From NCBI GenBank assembly GCA_035495815.1, contig DATJFH010000136.1:1-14285 (forward strand): DNA of 14,285 nucleotides, written 5' to 3'. How positions within the stretch are numbered: the first letter of the stretch is position 1; each line of letters opens with the position of its first letter. The DNA comes from DATJFH01 sp035495815 (GTDB taxonomy: Bacteria > Acidobacteriota > Terriglobia > Bryobacterales > Bryobacteraceae). Under the pieces are notes generated by a model. The model was not told where the DNA came from, made no database searches, and was given only the letters and a program-made list of their open reading frames with translations. Both the position numbers and the translations under genes were made by a program. Below, one piece after another: positions 8,301 to 14,285 of the stretch.

Positions 8301-9340
8301 ACCACCACAACGCGGCTGTTCGAGCTGGTCCAGTTGACCAGCCGGTCGGTCAGGGTGACGGCGTTCGAGGTGTAGACGTAGGCGTGCAGCGGGAGCGTAT
8401 CGCCCTGCTTCAACTGAAACGGGACGGTGGCGTAGGGCTGAAGCGAAATCGTATCGACGGGCAATCGGACCATGGGCTCCGACCCGGGCTGATAATCGAG
8501 GTTGCCGCCCTGGAAAGATTGCCTGCGTCCGCCGCCGGTGAGGGCGATGTCATCGGAAGTCGGCAGGCCCAGAAAGCCCGCATATCCGCCGGCCTTCACG
8601 TAGGCGGCGTAAATCGGCCTGGTGACGGCGAACACGCGGGTATTCAGCGTTCCGGAGGTGTTATTGAAAATCAGCCCGTTGAAATATTCCTGAACGGTAG
8701 CGTTTCCGCCGTTGATCGTGATATTCCGCTCGATGTCGGCAGCGGGTCCGAGCCCGTCGATGCCGCCCAGGGCTTTCCACTTGGTGTAGTAAGGGTCCCG
8801 GACGGCGAAGTTATCTCCGTTGAAGGTAGCCGCGTCGTAAGTGAAGAGCACATAATTCTTATTGAAGAACTGGTACTCGCAGGCAATCGCGGTAACGGCC
8901 GGACAATTGAGCGTGTCGGTGGTGGGATATCCCGCGGTGTTGACGCCGACACTGTTGTAATAGCTGTACATGTTGGCGAGAACCTGGGCTACGTCGACCG
9001 AGCCGTCGGTGGGCAGGGCGGTGGTCATGTTGGCCTTGACCAGGGCAAGCTGTGAACCGGAATTGGCGCCTTGGGCCGCTCCGGGCGTGGACCCTGCGGC
9101 ATTGAAGACTTGAATCAGCCCCGTCGAACCGAACCGCTGCACGTTATTGACCGGGGGGAGCGACACCAGGTAGGCGAATCCATTCCGGAAAAAGGCATTC
9201 TGGAACCGTTGGGTGAGCCCGATGCTGGGGGCGCCGCTTCCCACATCGATGGTGGCCGAAAGGCAGATGACCATGCCGGCGGTCAGCAGAAAGACGAGAG
9301 CGATGAGGGGGGAGGCTGAGTTTCTACGGATCTTCGGCAC
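5345..9340 (-). CDS. Large secreted LGFP-repeat/Ig mosaic with degenerate C39-like domain and Solibacter-type C-terminus
   Basis: A 1331-residue exported protein starting at GTG (9338-9340); the next in-frame Met (23) lies inside the signal peptide (hydrophobic residues 11-29). LGFP-type repeats (GGxxGxLGxP...F.gG.i.y pattern) occur near 185-225, 243-286, 462-499, 509-554 and 570-613, with a degenerate copy near 124-166. An Ig-like Big_2 domain lies at about 296-386. Another Ig-like domain (about 625-710) and a Big_1-like unit (about 711-808, starting SGDAQ) follow. Residues about 822-1005 resemble a papain-fold C39-like peptidase: TVAQKGALLTAAASVVRYY at 836, GGHFVVAFG with His952, and RDPNP with Asp969. 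Ala842 stands where the family has the catalytic Cys. A bridging region (about 1027-1130) carries Cys1039 and Cys1065. The C-terminus (about 1131-1331; NAATLTPGVAPGGLMTIVGT) is TIGR03437-like. LGFP repeats are known from cell-wall-associated proteins, so a surface-attachment role is inferred. Confidence 0.87.
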   Translation of the reverse strand: MPKIRRNSASPLIALVFLLTAGMVICLSATIDVGSGAPSIGLTQRFQNAFFRNGFAYLVSLPPVNNVQRFGSTGLIQVFNAAGSTPGAAQGANSGSQLALVKANMTTALPTDGSVDVAQVLANMYSYYNSVGVNTAGYPTTDTLNCPAVTAIACEYQFFNKNYVLFTYDAATFNGDNFAVRDPYYTKWKALGGIDGLGPAADIERNITINGGNATVQEYFNGLIFNNTSGTLNTRVFAVTRPIYAAYVKAGGYAGFLGLPTSDDIALTGGGRRQSFQGGNLDYQPGSEPMVRLPVDTISLQPYATVPFQLKQGDTLPLHAYVYTSNAVTLTDRLVNWTSSNSRVVVVEATNNTGDAVARAVGQGSALITAVSEGKVSPSISLSVSAVCCQIGEGAPNPTISQAIQDAVTRNRLTIALPAKSTVQRTGAGYLQELYSTGSPGIRYVIAKADISPTAYVVTGDFLARYDQMGGPAGALGYPASDGAPGGHQLFSNSNSLASAGPVRVVSGAILTKWSSLNFESGAAGLPVADAASVVASTGTRAQQQAFARGVIYAAASGPRAGQAQLMSGLILDRYTLIGGPAGAFGLPVNDEYGLDGRRRQDFEVGYIDYAPGDAAAAEHGAARRPAVSANPANTVVAGSRLRLSVTGFDDNSTIRVSITDQQDFVVTAANGSYIWETFVPLSAPSKTFTIHAVDSAGVAADGSYTVKALTESKLQLLKASGDAQTAAPGATLAQKLKVQLQDENGTPVIGIPVTFAASPGAQLISSTSITDETGQAEAVVRVPLSEGLALVTAEAARLVSTFSARAVASTLPNFPAFLQTDSPHGQTPLGKGPATVAQKGALLTAAASVVRYYQNHGDLRGVTDPAALNQFLTNLCHSGSDGAQVCDGYLSNPDSAEQVVNLWRVGGIVADGIDISVETPEVGAVRDLVSQGAPALIALNLTANGAPAGGHFVVAFGVTAEGSILVRDPNPDFGRNTLDEYVGGFTAGGKTWQGTPGAVVRFIPKAPAPTGFLMAALSQPPASIETLALESASIAGVCGKSMDWQDTATVSASLAPRLSRLRYCDGAQSVYQLSVGGAQAYKAFLYDLGPAGRRADLSGGGGQAAFKATRSGTQFVLAPQDVALTPGGMVNAATLTPGVAPGGLMTIVGTGLAGPGADSVVEVNGTPAQIATQTPFQINVQVPPDLPPGTYPVRVQSPYGSADQMLEVQAAAPAIYVVSGNLAAARGVVTNQNGSMNTPFTPGMRGQRITIYCTGLGAVTAQGSQFAALSPVTVILNKAEIQPVFAGLAGDIGLYMVTIMVPPATPPGIDLPLALRQAGVDSNTVFVAVQ

Positions 9341-9523
9341 AGGTAACCTGATATCTTAATCGATCTTCAGCAATACGAGTTAGAACACCGGGAACAAAGG
9401 CAAGTCGCGTTGGGGGCAGGTCCGGCCGCCTAGGATTGACATCCGCAGCCACCGATGACATGCTGTAGCGGGTAACATATATAGGTTGGGCGTCGCCCTA
9501 TCACTGACCGCCTTTTCCTTCGG
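9341..9523. promoter_or_regulatory. Divergent intergenic region with weak promoter candidates
   Basis: This region separates the minus-strand 1331-residue gene from the plus-strand cytochrome gene and should hold both promoters. On the + strand there is a perfect TTGACA at 9436-9441, but the hexamer 17 bases on (CATGCT, 9459-9464) is poor. An AT-rich TATATA lies at 9478-9483 without a clear -35. A small GGGC/GCCC stem is at 9488-9498. No operator-like repeat stands out. I see no clear promoter for the minus-strand gene. Confidence 0.35.
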
Positions 9524-11779
9524 ATGAGCTCCTTCTTTAGCGCTTTATTTTGTTTGATTTTGGTTTCGGCCTATCCGGCCCGGGCAGCCTCGGAAAACGC
9601 CCGCTCCGGGGACTCCTTCCAGAAAACGGTGGAGCCTTTTCTGGCCAAGAACTGCACGCAGTGCCACAACGCCAAGATCAAGACCGCCGACGTGAACCTC
9701 GACTATCACGATGCTGCCGCGGTAGCGAAAGATCGGGAGATCTGGGAAAACGTGCTGGACAAAGTGCGCAGCGGGCAGATGCCGCCCAAGGGAGCGAAAC
9801 GGCCGAATCCGCAGGAAGCCAAGGCGGCCGTACGCTGGATCGAAAACGAGCTGGAGCGGATCGACCGCGAGACCAAGCCGGATCCGGGCCGCGTGACGGC
9901 GCACCGGTTGAACCGGGTCGAGTACAACAACAGCATCCGGGATCTGCTGGGGGTCGATTTTCACCCCGCCGACGACTTTCCGGCCGACGACGCGGGCTAC
10001 GGGTTCGACAACATCGGGGACGTGCTTTCGCTGTCGCCGGTGCTGATGGAAAAATATCTCTCGGCCGCCGAGAAGATCAGCCGCCGCGCGATTTTCGGCG
10101 ATCCGGCGATCAAGCCGACGGCGCAGCGCTACAAGGCCGAAGTTCTGAAGCCGGGCGAGCGGGCGCCGGACAGCATGGAGGCCAGGCATCGGTACCCGGT
10201 GGACGCCGAATACAGCATCGTCAGCGGAATCGCCGGCAAGCGGCCGCCGGAAATGCCGACGGATCTGAAGCTGGCGTTATGGGTCGATGACAGGCTGGTG
10301 AAGACCTTCAGCCTTCAGGTGGCGCCGACCCGCGCGCGAAATTTCGAGGCCCGCATCCAAGTAAAGGAGGGAGAGCACCGCATGCGGGCGGCGCTGGTCC
10401 CGCCGCTGCAGGACATTTTCGTCGAATACATCGAAGTCCGCGGCCCGTTCCAGAAACCGCCTGCTGGCGCTCCGGAAAGTTACCGGAGGCTATTCGTGTG
10501 CGGCCATGCGCCGGGCGGGCACTCCGAAGAATGCGGCCGGCGCGTCCTCACGGAAGCGGCCCACCGGGCCTGGCGGCGTCCGGTTTTGAAGAACGAAGTG
10601 GACGGGTTGCTGAGGTTCGTCTCCCTGGCCAAACAGGAAGGCGACAGCTTCGAGCAGGGCGTTCAACTGGCGCTGCAGGCGGTACTGGTCTCGCCGCACT
10701 TTCTGTTTCGAATCGAGCGGGACGCCAAACCCGACGACCCCGGCGCAGCGCACCTCATCAGCGATCTCGAACTGGCTTCCCGGCTGTCATTTTTCCTGTG
10801 GAGCAGCATCCCCGACGCCGCCCTTCTGGCCGCGGCGGAAAGCAGGACCCTGCGCCAGCCGGGCGTGCTCGAAGCGCAGGTACGCCGGGTGCTGGCCGAT
10901 CCGAAATCGAGCGCCCTGGTGGATAACTTCGCCGGGCAGTGGCTGCAAATCCGAAACCTGGATACGGTGAAGCCGGATCCGGAGCGATTCCCCGCTTTCG
11001 ACGGGGAGCTGCGCGAAGCCATGCGGCAGGAGACTCGACTGTTCTTCGAAGCCATCGTCAAGGAAGACCGCAGCATTCTCGATTTTATCGACGGCCGGTT
11101 CACCTTCCTCAACGAGCGGCTGGCCCGGCATTACGGGATTCCGGGGGTCGAAGGCGATGCGTTCCGCCGCGTCGAGCTCAGCGGCGGGCAGCGGGGGGGC
11201 ATCCTCACACAGGCCAGTGTCCTCACGGTGTCGTCGTATCCAACCCGGACGTCTCCCGTGCTGCGCGGCAAGTGGATTCTCGAGAACATCCTCAATGCGC
11301 CTCCGCCGCCTCCGCCGCCGGGCGTTCCGAACCTGAAGGAGGAAGCGGTCGGCGCCACTGGAACGCTTCGACAGCAGCTGGAGCAGCATCGGGCGGACCC
11401 GTCCTGCGCCGGCTGCCATTCCAGAATGGATCCGCTGGGCTTCGGCCTCGAGAATTACGACGCCATCGGAGCCTGGCGCACGATGGACGGCAAGTTCCCG
11501 GTGGACGTGGCCGGAACGCTGCCGAACGGGAAGTCCTTCCAGAATCCGGAAGAGCTGAAGACGATCCTCAAGGGGGACCGCGACGCCTTCAGCCAGTGCG
11601 TCACCGAAAAAATGCTGACTTACGCGCTGGGCAGGGGGCTGGAACGGTATGACAGGAATGCGGTAAGATTGATCGGGCGCGGTGTGGCCGCGGGGGATTA
11701 CCGGTTTTCGCGCCTGATTCTTGAAATTGTAAACAGCATGCCTTTCCAGATGCGGAGAGGGGACGGAAGGAAAATATGA
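9524..11779 (+). CDS. Exported DUF1587/1595/1592/1588/1585 protein with two cytochrome c haem motifs
   Basis: A 751-residue Sec-exported protein (signal peptide about 1-22). ATG 9524 is the only start after an in-frame TAG at 9482; no clear Shine-Dalgarno precedes it. The domain order is the standard one. A Planctomycete-type cytochrome c domain spans about 33-112, with CTQCH 44-48 and a likely axial Met86 in GQMPP. DUF1587 spans about 126-190 (HRLNRVEYNNSIRDLLGVD). A linker of possible beta-sandwich type follows at about 225-310. DUF1595 is at about 324-398, DUF1592 at about 408-536, DUF1588 at about 553-650 with a second haem motif CAGCH 628-632, and DUF1585 at about 664-740. The polyproline run 593-599 falls where the family often has one. 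The reaction is unknown; a periplasmic redox role is inferred from the haem motifs. It overlaps the DUF1552 gene by 4 bases (ATGA), so the products are probably made together. Confidence 0.93.
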   Translation: MSSFFSALFCLILVSAYPARAASENARSGDSFQKTVEPFLAKNCTQCHNAKIKTADVNLDYHDAAAVAKDREIWENVLDKVRSGQMPPKGAKRPNPQEAKAAVRWIENELERIDRETKPDPGRVTAHRLNRVEYNNSIRDLLGVDFHPADDFPADDAGYGFDNIGDVLSLSPVLMEKYLSAAEKISRRAIFGDPAIKPTAQRYKAEVLKPGERAPDSMEARHRYPVDAEYSIVSGIAGKRPPEMPTDLKLALWVDDRLVKTFSLQVAPTRARNFEARIQVKEGEHRMRAALVPPLQDIFVEYIEVRGPFQKPPAGAPESYRRLFVCGHAPGGHSEECGRRVLTEAAHRAWRRPVLKNEVDGLLRFVSLAKQEGDSFEQGVQLALQAVLVSPHFLFRIERDAKPDDPGAAHLISDLELASRLSFFLWSSIPDAALLAAAESRTLRQPGVLEAQVRRVLADPKSSALVDNFAGQWLQIRNLDTVKPDPERFPAFDGELREAMRQETRLFFEAIVKEDRSILDFIDGRFTFLNERLARHYGIPGVEGDAFRRVELSGGQRGGILTQASVLTVSSYPTRTSPVLRGKWILENILNAPPPPPPPGVPNLKEEAVGATGTLRQQLEQHRADPSCAGCHSRMDPLGFGLENYDAIGAWRTMDGKFPVDVAGTLPNGKSFQNPEELKTILKGDRDAFSQCVTEKMLTYALGRGLERYDRNAVRLIGRGVAAGDYRFSRLILEIVNSMPFQMRRGDGRKI

Positions 11780-13146
11780 TCATCACGGGCAAGCATCTGT
11801 CCCGGCGCACGGTATTGCGGGGGATCGGAACGGCGATCGGGCTTCCGATGCTGGACGCGATGACGCCGGCACTGGCTGCGCCGAGCCGCGCCGGAGCCAA
11901 GCCGGCGTGCCGTATGGCGGTGGCCTACGTCCCGAACGGCATCGTGGACCTGCAGCTGTGGGCGCCGCAGACGGAAGGCGCGCTGACGGAGCTTCCCCTC
12001 ATCACCGCGCCGCTGGCTCCGTTCAAGGAAGATCTGATCCTCTTCTCCGGGCTGACGCAGAACGGGGGCCGCGCGCTCGGCGACGGTCCGGGCGACCATG
12101 CCCGTGCGGCTTCCAGTTTTCTCACCGGCGCGCATCCCAGGAAAACCTCGGGCGCCGACATCAACGTCGGCATTTCGGTGGACCAGGTGGCGGCGCAGAA
12201 GATCGGCGGCGCTACCCGGTTCGCTTCGCTCGAAATGGGCTGCGAGGACGGCCGGCAGGTCGGCAACTGCGATTCCGGTTACAGCTGCGCCTACAGCAAC
12301 AGCATCTCCTGGCGCACGCCGACCACGCCGAATCCGCCGGAGATCAATCCGCGCGCCGTATTCGAGCGGCTATTCGCCGGGCTCGAGCCGGGCGAGACGG
12401 CCGCGACGCGCGCCAAGCGGGATCGCTACCGCAAGAGCATTCTCGATTTTGTCCGGGACGACACGCAAAAGCTGAAGGGATCGCTCGGACCGACGGACGG
12501 CCGCAAGATCGACGAATACCTGTACGCGGTGCGCGAAATCGAAAAACGCATCGAGGGCGCCGAGAAGGCGGCCCGCGACGGCAGCGCTCCACTGCTTCCG
12601 GAGTTCGAAAAGCCGGCCGGGATTCCGCTGGAGTTCGTCGACCACGTGCGGCTGATGTTCGATCTCCAGGTGGTCGCGTTCCAGGCCGATCTGACCCGCA
12701 TCATCACGTTCATGCTGGCGCGGGAAGGGAGCACTCGCACGTACCGCGAGATCGGCGTCCCGGACGCGCATCATCCGCTCACCCACCACAAGGGCAATGA
12801 AGAGATGATCGAGAAGGTGCGCAAGATCAACCGCCACCAGCTCGAGCAGTTCGCTTACTTCGTCGGCAAGCTGAAATCGATTCCGGAAGGCGATGGCGCC
12901 CTGCTCGATCATACGATGGTCCTTTACGGCAGCGGCCTGGGGGACGGCAATCGCCACACGCATCACGATCTTCCGGTCATTCTGGCAGGCCGGGGCAGGG
13001 GCACGTTCCGGACCGGGCGGCACGTCCGCTACCCGCAGGATACGCCGATGGCGAACCTGTTCCTCTCCATGCTCGACCGCATGGGCGTGCCGACCGAGTC
13101 GATCGGCGACAGCCAGGGGCAACTCGAGCACCTGACGGATCTGTAG
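11776..13146 (+). CDS. DUF1552 family protein with twin-arginine signal
   Basis: A 456-residue protein of the DUF1552 family, which typically lies next to DUF1592-type cytochrome genes. GGAAGG at 11765-11770 is a good ribosome-binding site, and the ATG overlaps the upstream stop as ATGA. The N-terminus has a Tat motif (SRRTVLR, residues 9-15) followed by a modest hydrophobic stretch (GIGTAIGLPML) and an Ala-rich cleavage region near 31-35. Tat export implies folding, perhaps with a cofactor, before transport. Conserved-looking segments include GDHARAASSFLTGAHP (106-121), HHPLTHHKGNEEM (332-344) and YGSGLGDGNRHTHHDLPVIL (384-403); the clustered His and Asp could bind metal. The last segment recalls DUF1501 and other alkaline-phosphatase-like proteins. 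Cys45, 156, 165 and 171 may form disulfides. Function is unknown; a periplasmic partner of the diheme protein is inferred. Confidence 0.92.
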   Translation: MIITGKHLSRRTVLRGIGTAIGLPMLDAMTPALAAPSRAGAKPACRMAVAYVPNGIVDLQLWAPQTEGALTELPLITAPLAPFKEDLILFSGLTQNGGRALGDGPGDHARAASSFLTGAHPRKTSGADINVGISVDQVAAQKIGGATRFASLEMGCEDGRQVGNCDSGYSCAYSNSISWRTPTTPNPPEINPRAVFERLFAGLEPGETAATRAKRDRYRKSILDFVRDDTQKLKGSLGPTDGRKIDEYLYAVREIEKRIEGAEKAARDGSAPLLPEFEKPAGIPLEFVDHVRLMFDLQVVAFQADLTRIITFMLAREGSTRTYREIGVPDAHHPLTHHKGNEEMIEKVRKINRHQLEQFAYFVGKLKSIPEGDGALLDHTMVLYGSGLGDGNRHTHHDLPVILAGRGRGTFRTGRHVRYPQDTPMANLFLSMLDRMGVPTESIGDSQGQLEHLTDL

Positions 13147-13186
13147 TCCCTCGTATTGAAGACCCGCCCAAATAAACGGCCGAGCA

Positions 13187-13203
13187 GCCGGGAGCCTCCC
13201 GGC
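13187..13203 (+). terminator. Perfect 7-bp GC hairpin after the DUF1552 gene
   Basis: GCCGGGA (13187-13193) and TCCCGGC (13197-13203) pair perfectly around a 3-base loop, 40 bases after the TAG at 13144-13146. No T-tract follows, so it may be a weak or Rho-assisted terminator, or an mRNA-stabilising or attenuating stem ahead of the next gene. If translation of the next gene starts at TTG 13156, the stem would lie inside coding sequence. Confidence 0.35.
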
Positions 13204-13224
13204 AAGGCCCCTTCGCCGTCCATT

Positions 13225-14285
13225 TTGAAATCCGCGGTTGCGAGGCATGTCCTGCTTGCCGGCGCCGTTATCGCCGTCGCTTTTCTCGCCTACTCGAACT
13301 CCTTCGATGCGCCGTTTCTGGTGGACAACGACCCGATCATCCTCAAGGATGCGCGTATCCAGTCGGTAACGCCGGATCATATCCGCCGCATCCTGACGGA
13401 CCAGTATTGGCCGCTGGCCGTAGCCGGTCTTTACCGGCCGCTGGCCACGCTGTCGTTCCTGTTCAACTATTCGATTCTGGGGAACGGAGCGAATCCGGCC
13501 GGTTACCACTGGTTCAACCTGATCCTTCATTCGATCAACATCGGACTTGTGTATACGCTGGGGCTGCTCCTGTTCGAGCGGGCTGCAGCGGCGCTTCTGC
13601 TCTCGGCGCTGTGGGGACTGCATCCGGTGCAGACCGAAGCCGTCACCAACATCATCGGGCGGGCGGACATGCTGGGCGCATTCGGCGTGCTGGCGGCGCT
13701 GCTCGCGCACCACAAGGCTCTGCGGTCCTCGGGACCACGGAAAGCCGCCTGGGTGGGCGCGGCCGCTCTGGCGGTTGCGATCGGCATGTTCTCCAAGGAG
13801 AGCGCCATCGTGGCGATCGCCGTGATCGGGCTCTACGACATCACCTTCGGCCAGGGCTCATGGCGATCGCGCGCTCCGAGCTACGTCGCCGTACTGGTCC
13901 CCTGCCTGGCGTTCCTGTACGTTCGCTCCCGCGTGTTCGCGGACGCGGCCGATCTGCGATTTCCGTTCACCGACAACCCTCTCACGGGCGCCGGTTTCTG
14001 GACGGCGCGGATGACCGCCGTGAAGGTGATCGGCAAGTATTTCGGACTCTGGATATGGCCCGCGCGGCAGTCGTTCGATTACTCGTTCAACGAAATTCCG
14101 CTGTTCGGCTGGAGCCTGGCAACCTGGGAGGACTGGAAGGCCGTGATCGCGCTGCTGGCCTGCGCCGCGCTGGTGATCGTGGCGGTCCGTTCTTTCCGCG
14201 GAAACAAGCGCGTCTTTTATTTCATCGGGTTCTTTTTCGCTACACTCTCGCCGGCTTCGAACCTGATCCTTCTGATCGGCAGCGT
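13225..14285 (+). CDS. TMTC-like protein O-mannosyltransferase family membrane protein (3' truncated by window edge)
   Basis: The frame is open from the TAG at 13144-13146 to the window end. There is no in-frame ATG or GTG before the conserved core, so the start is TTG 13225 (given here) or TTG 13156, neither with a clear Shine-Dalgarno. From TTG 13225, 353 residues are visible. A first membrane helix at about 8-24 is followed by FLVDND (31-36), at the place of the acidic first-loop motif of GT-C glycosyltransferases. Then come NPAGYHWFNLILHS (90-103), LHPVQTEAVTNIIGRADML (132-150) and FSKESAI (189-195), all strongly TMTC-like. The region about 220-294, with NPLTGAGFWTARM and SFDYSFNEIPLF, fits DUF1736. 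Several more hydrophobic helices follow, ending in LSPASNL. Relatives usually continue into C-terminal TPR repeats, which would lie beyond the window. The expected role is transfer of a sugar, from a lipid-linked donor, to exported proteins. It may be co-transcribed with the DUF1552 gene or separated from it by the hairpin. Confidence 0.85.
   Translation, partial: MKSAVARHVLLAGAVIAVAFLAYSNSFDAPFLVDNDPIILKDARIQSVTPDHIRRILTDQYWPLAVAGLYRPLATLSFLFNYSILGNGANPAGYHWFNLILHSINIGLVYTLGLLLFERAAAALLLSALWGLHPVQTEAVTNIIGRADMLGAFGVLAALLAHHKALRSSGPRKAAWVGAAALAVAIGMFSKESAIVAIAVIGLYDITFGQGSWRSRAPSYVAVLVPCLAFLYVRSRVFADAADLRFPFTDNPLTGAGFWTARMTAVKVIGKYFGLWIWPARQSFDYSFNEIPLFGWSLATWEDWKAVIALLACAALVIVAVRSFRGNKRVFYFIGFFFATLSPASNLILLIGS

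Noticed and set aside
11305..11323. Proline-codon repeat (CCG/CCT run) as an unstable microsatellite
   Set aside because: A polyproline run at this place is common in the DUF1588 region of this family, so it is more likely a conserved protein feature.
13144..13224. Stop-codon readthrough making a DUF1552-TMTC fusion
   Set aside because: A single TAG separates two open frames, but there is no sign of a readthrough or selenocysteine/pyrrolysine context. The intervening residues are low complexity, and a Tat-exported protein fused to a multi-pass membrane protein is implausible.
12370..13713. Open frame of 447 codons on the - strand across the DUF1552 and TMTC-like genes
   Set aside because: It is antisense to two clearly conserved proteins and spans their boundary. 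Its product is Arg/Gln-rich without recognisable motifs.

Overview
The window looks like a piece of chromosome from an acidobacterium of the Solibacter/Bryobacterales type. Three things suggest this. Two long secreted proteins end in what I recognise as the C-terminal domain described from Candidatus Solibacter (TIGR03437-like). There is an adjacent pair of a DUF1587/1595/1592/1588/1585 cytochrome-like protein and a DUF1552 protein, a combination common in Acidobacteria, Planctomycetes and Verrucomicrobia. The DNA is also GC-rich and dense with large exported proteins. The assignment rests on remembered family signatures, not on a search.

Left part (1-9340): the 3' end of an unrecognised gene on the + strand (1-573) converges on three large minus-strand genes, each starting with a Sec-type signal peptide. 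These are a 700-residue multi-Ig (Big_1-like) protein, a 673-residue secreted protein with 14 cysteines after the signal, and a 1331-residue mosaic. The mosaic has two copies of an LGFP-repeat module, Ig-like domains, a peptidase-C39-like domain lacking its expected cysteine, and the Solibacter-type C-terminal domain. They look like separate transcription units: a strong intrinsic terminator and an extended -10 element lie between the 673- and 700-residue genes, and 422 bases of AT-richer DNA with candidate promoters and hairpins precede the 673-residue gene. All three look like cell-surface or secreted structural or adhesive proteins.

Right part (9524-14285): a divergent + strand block. A Sec-exported protein with two CXXCH motifs overlaps by four bases (ATGA) a DUF1552 protein with a twin-arginine signal, so the two are almost certainly translated together and both exported. 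Next, in the same direction, comes a multi-pass membrane protein related to the TMTC/DUF1736 protein O-mannosyltransferase-like family. It begins at a non-ATG codon and runs off the window.

No RNA genes, insertion sequences, phage genes, CRISPR arrays or defence genes were seen. The most unusual items are the C39-like pseudo-protease domain, the duplicated LGFP module, the possible structured leader ahead of the 673-residue gene, and the diheme/Tat gene pair of unknown function.
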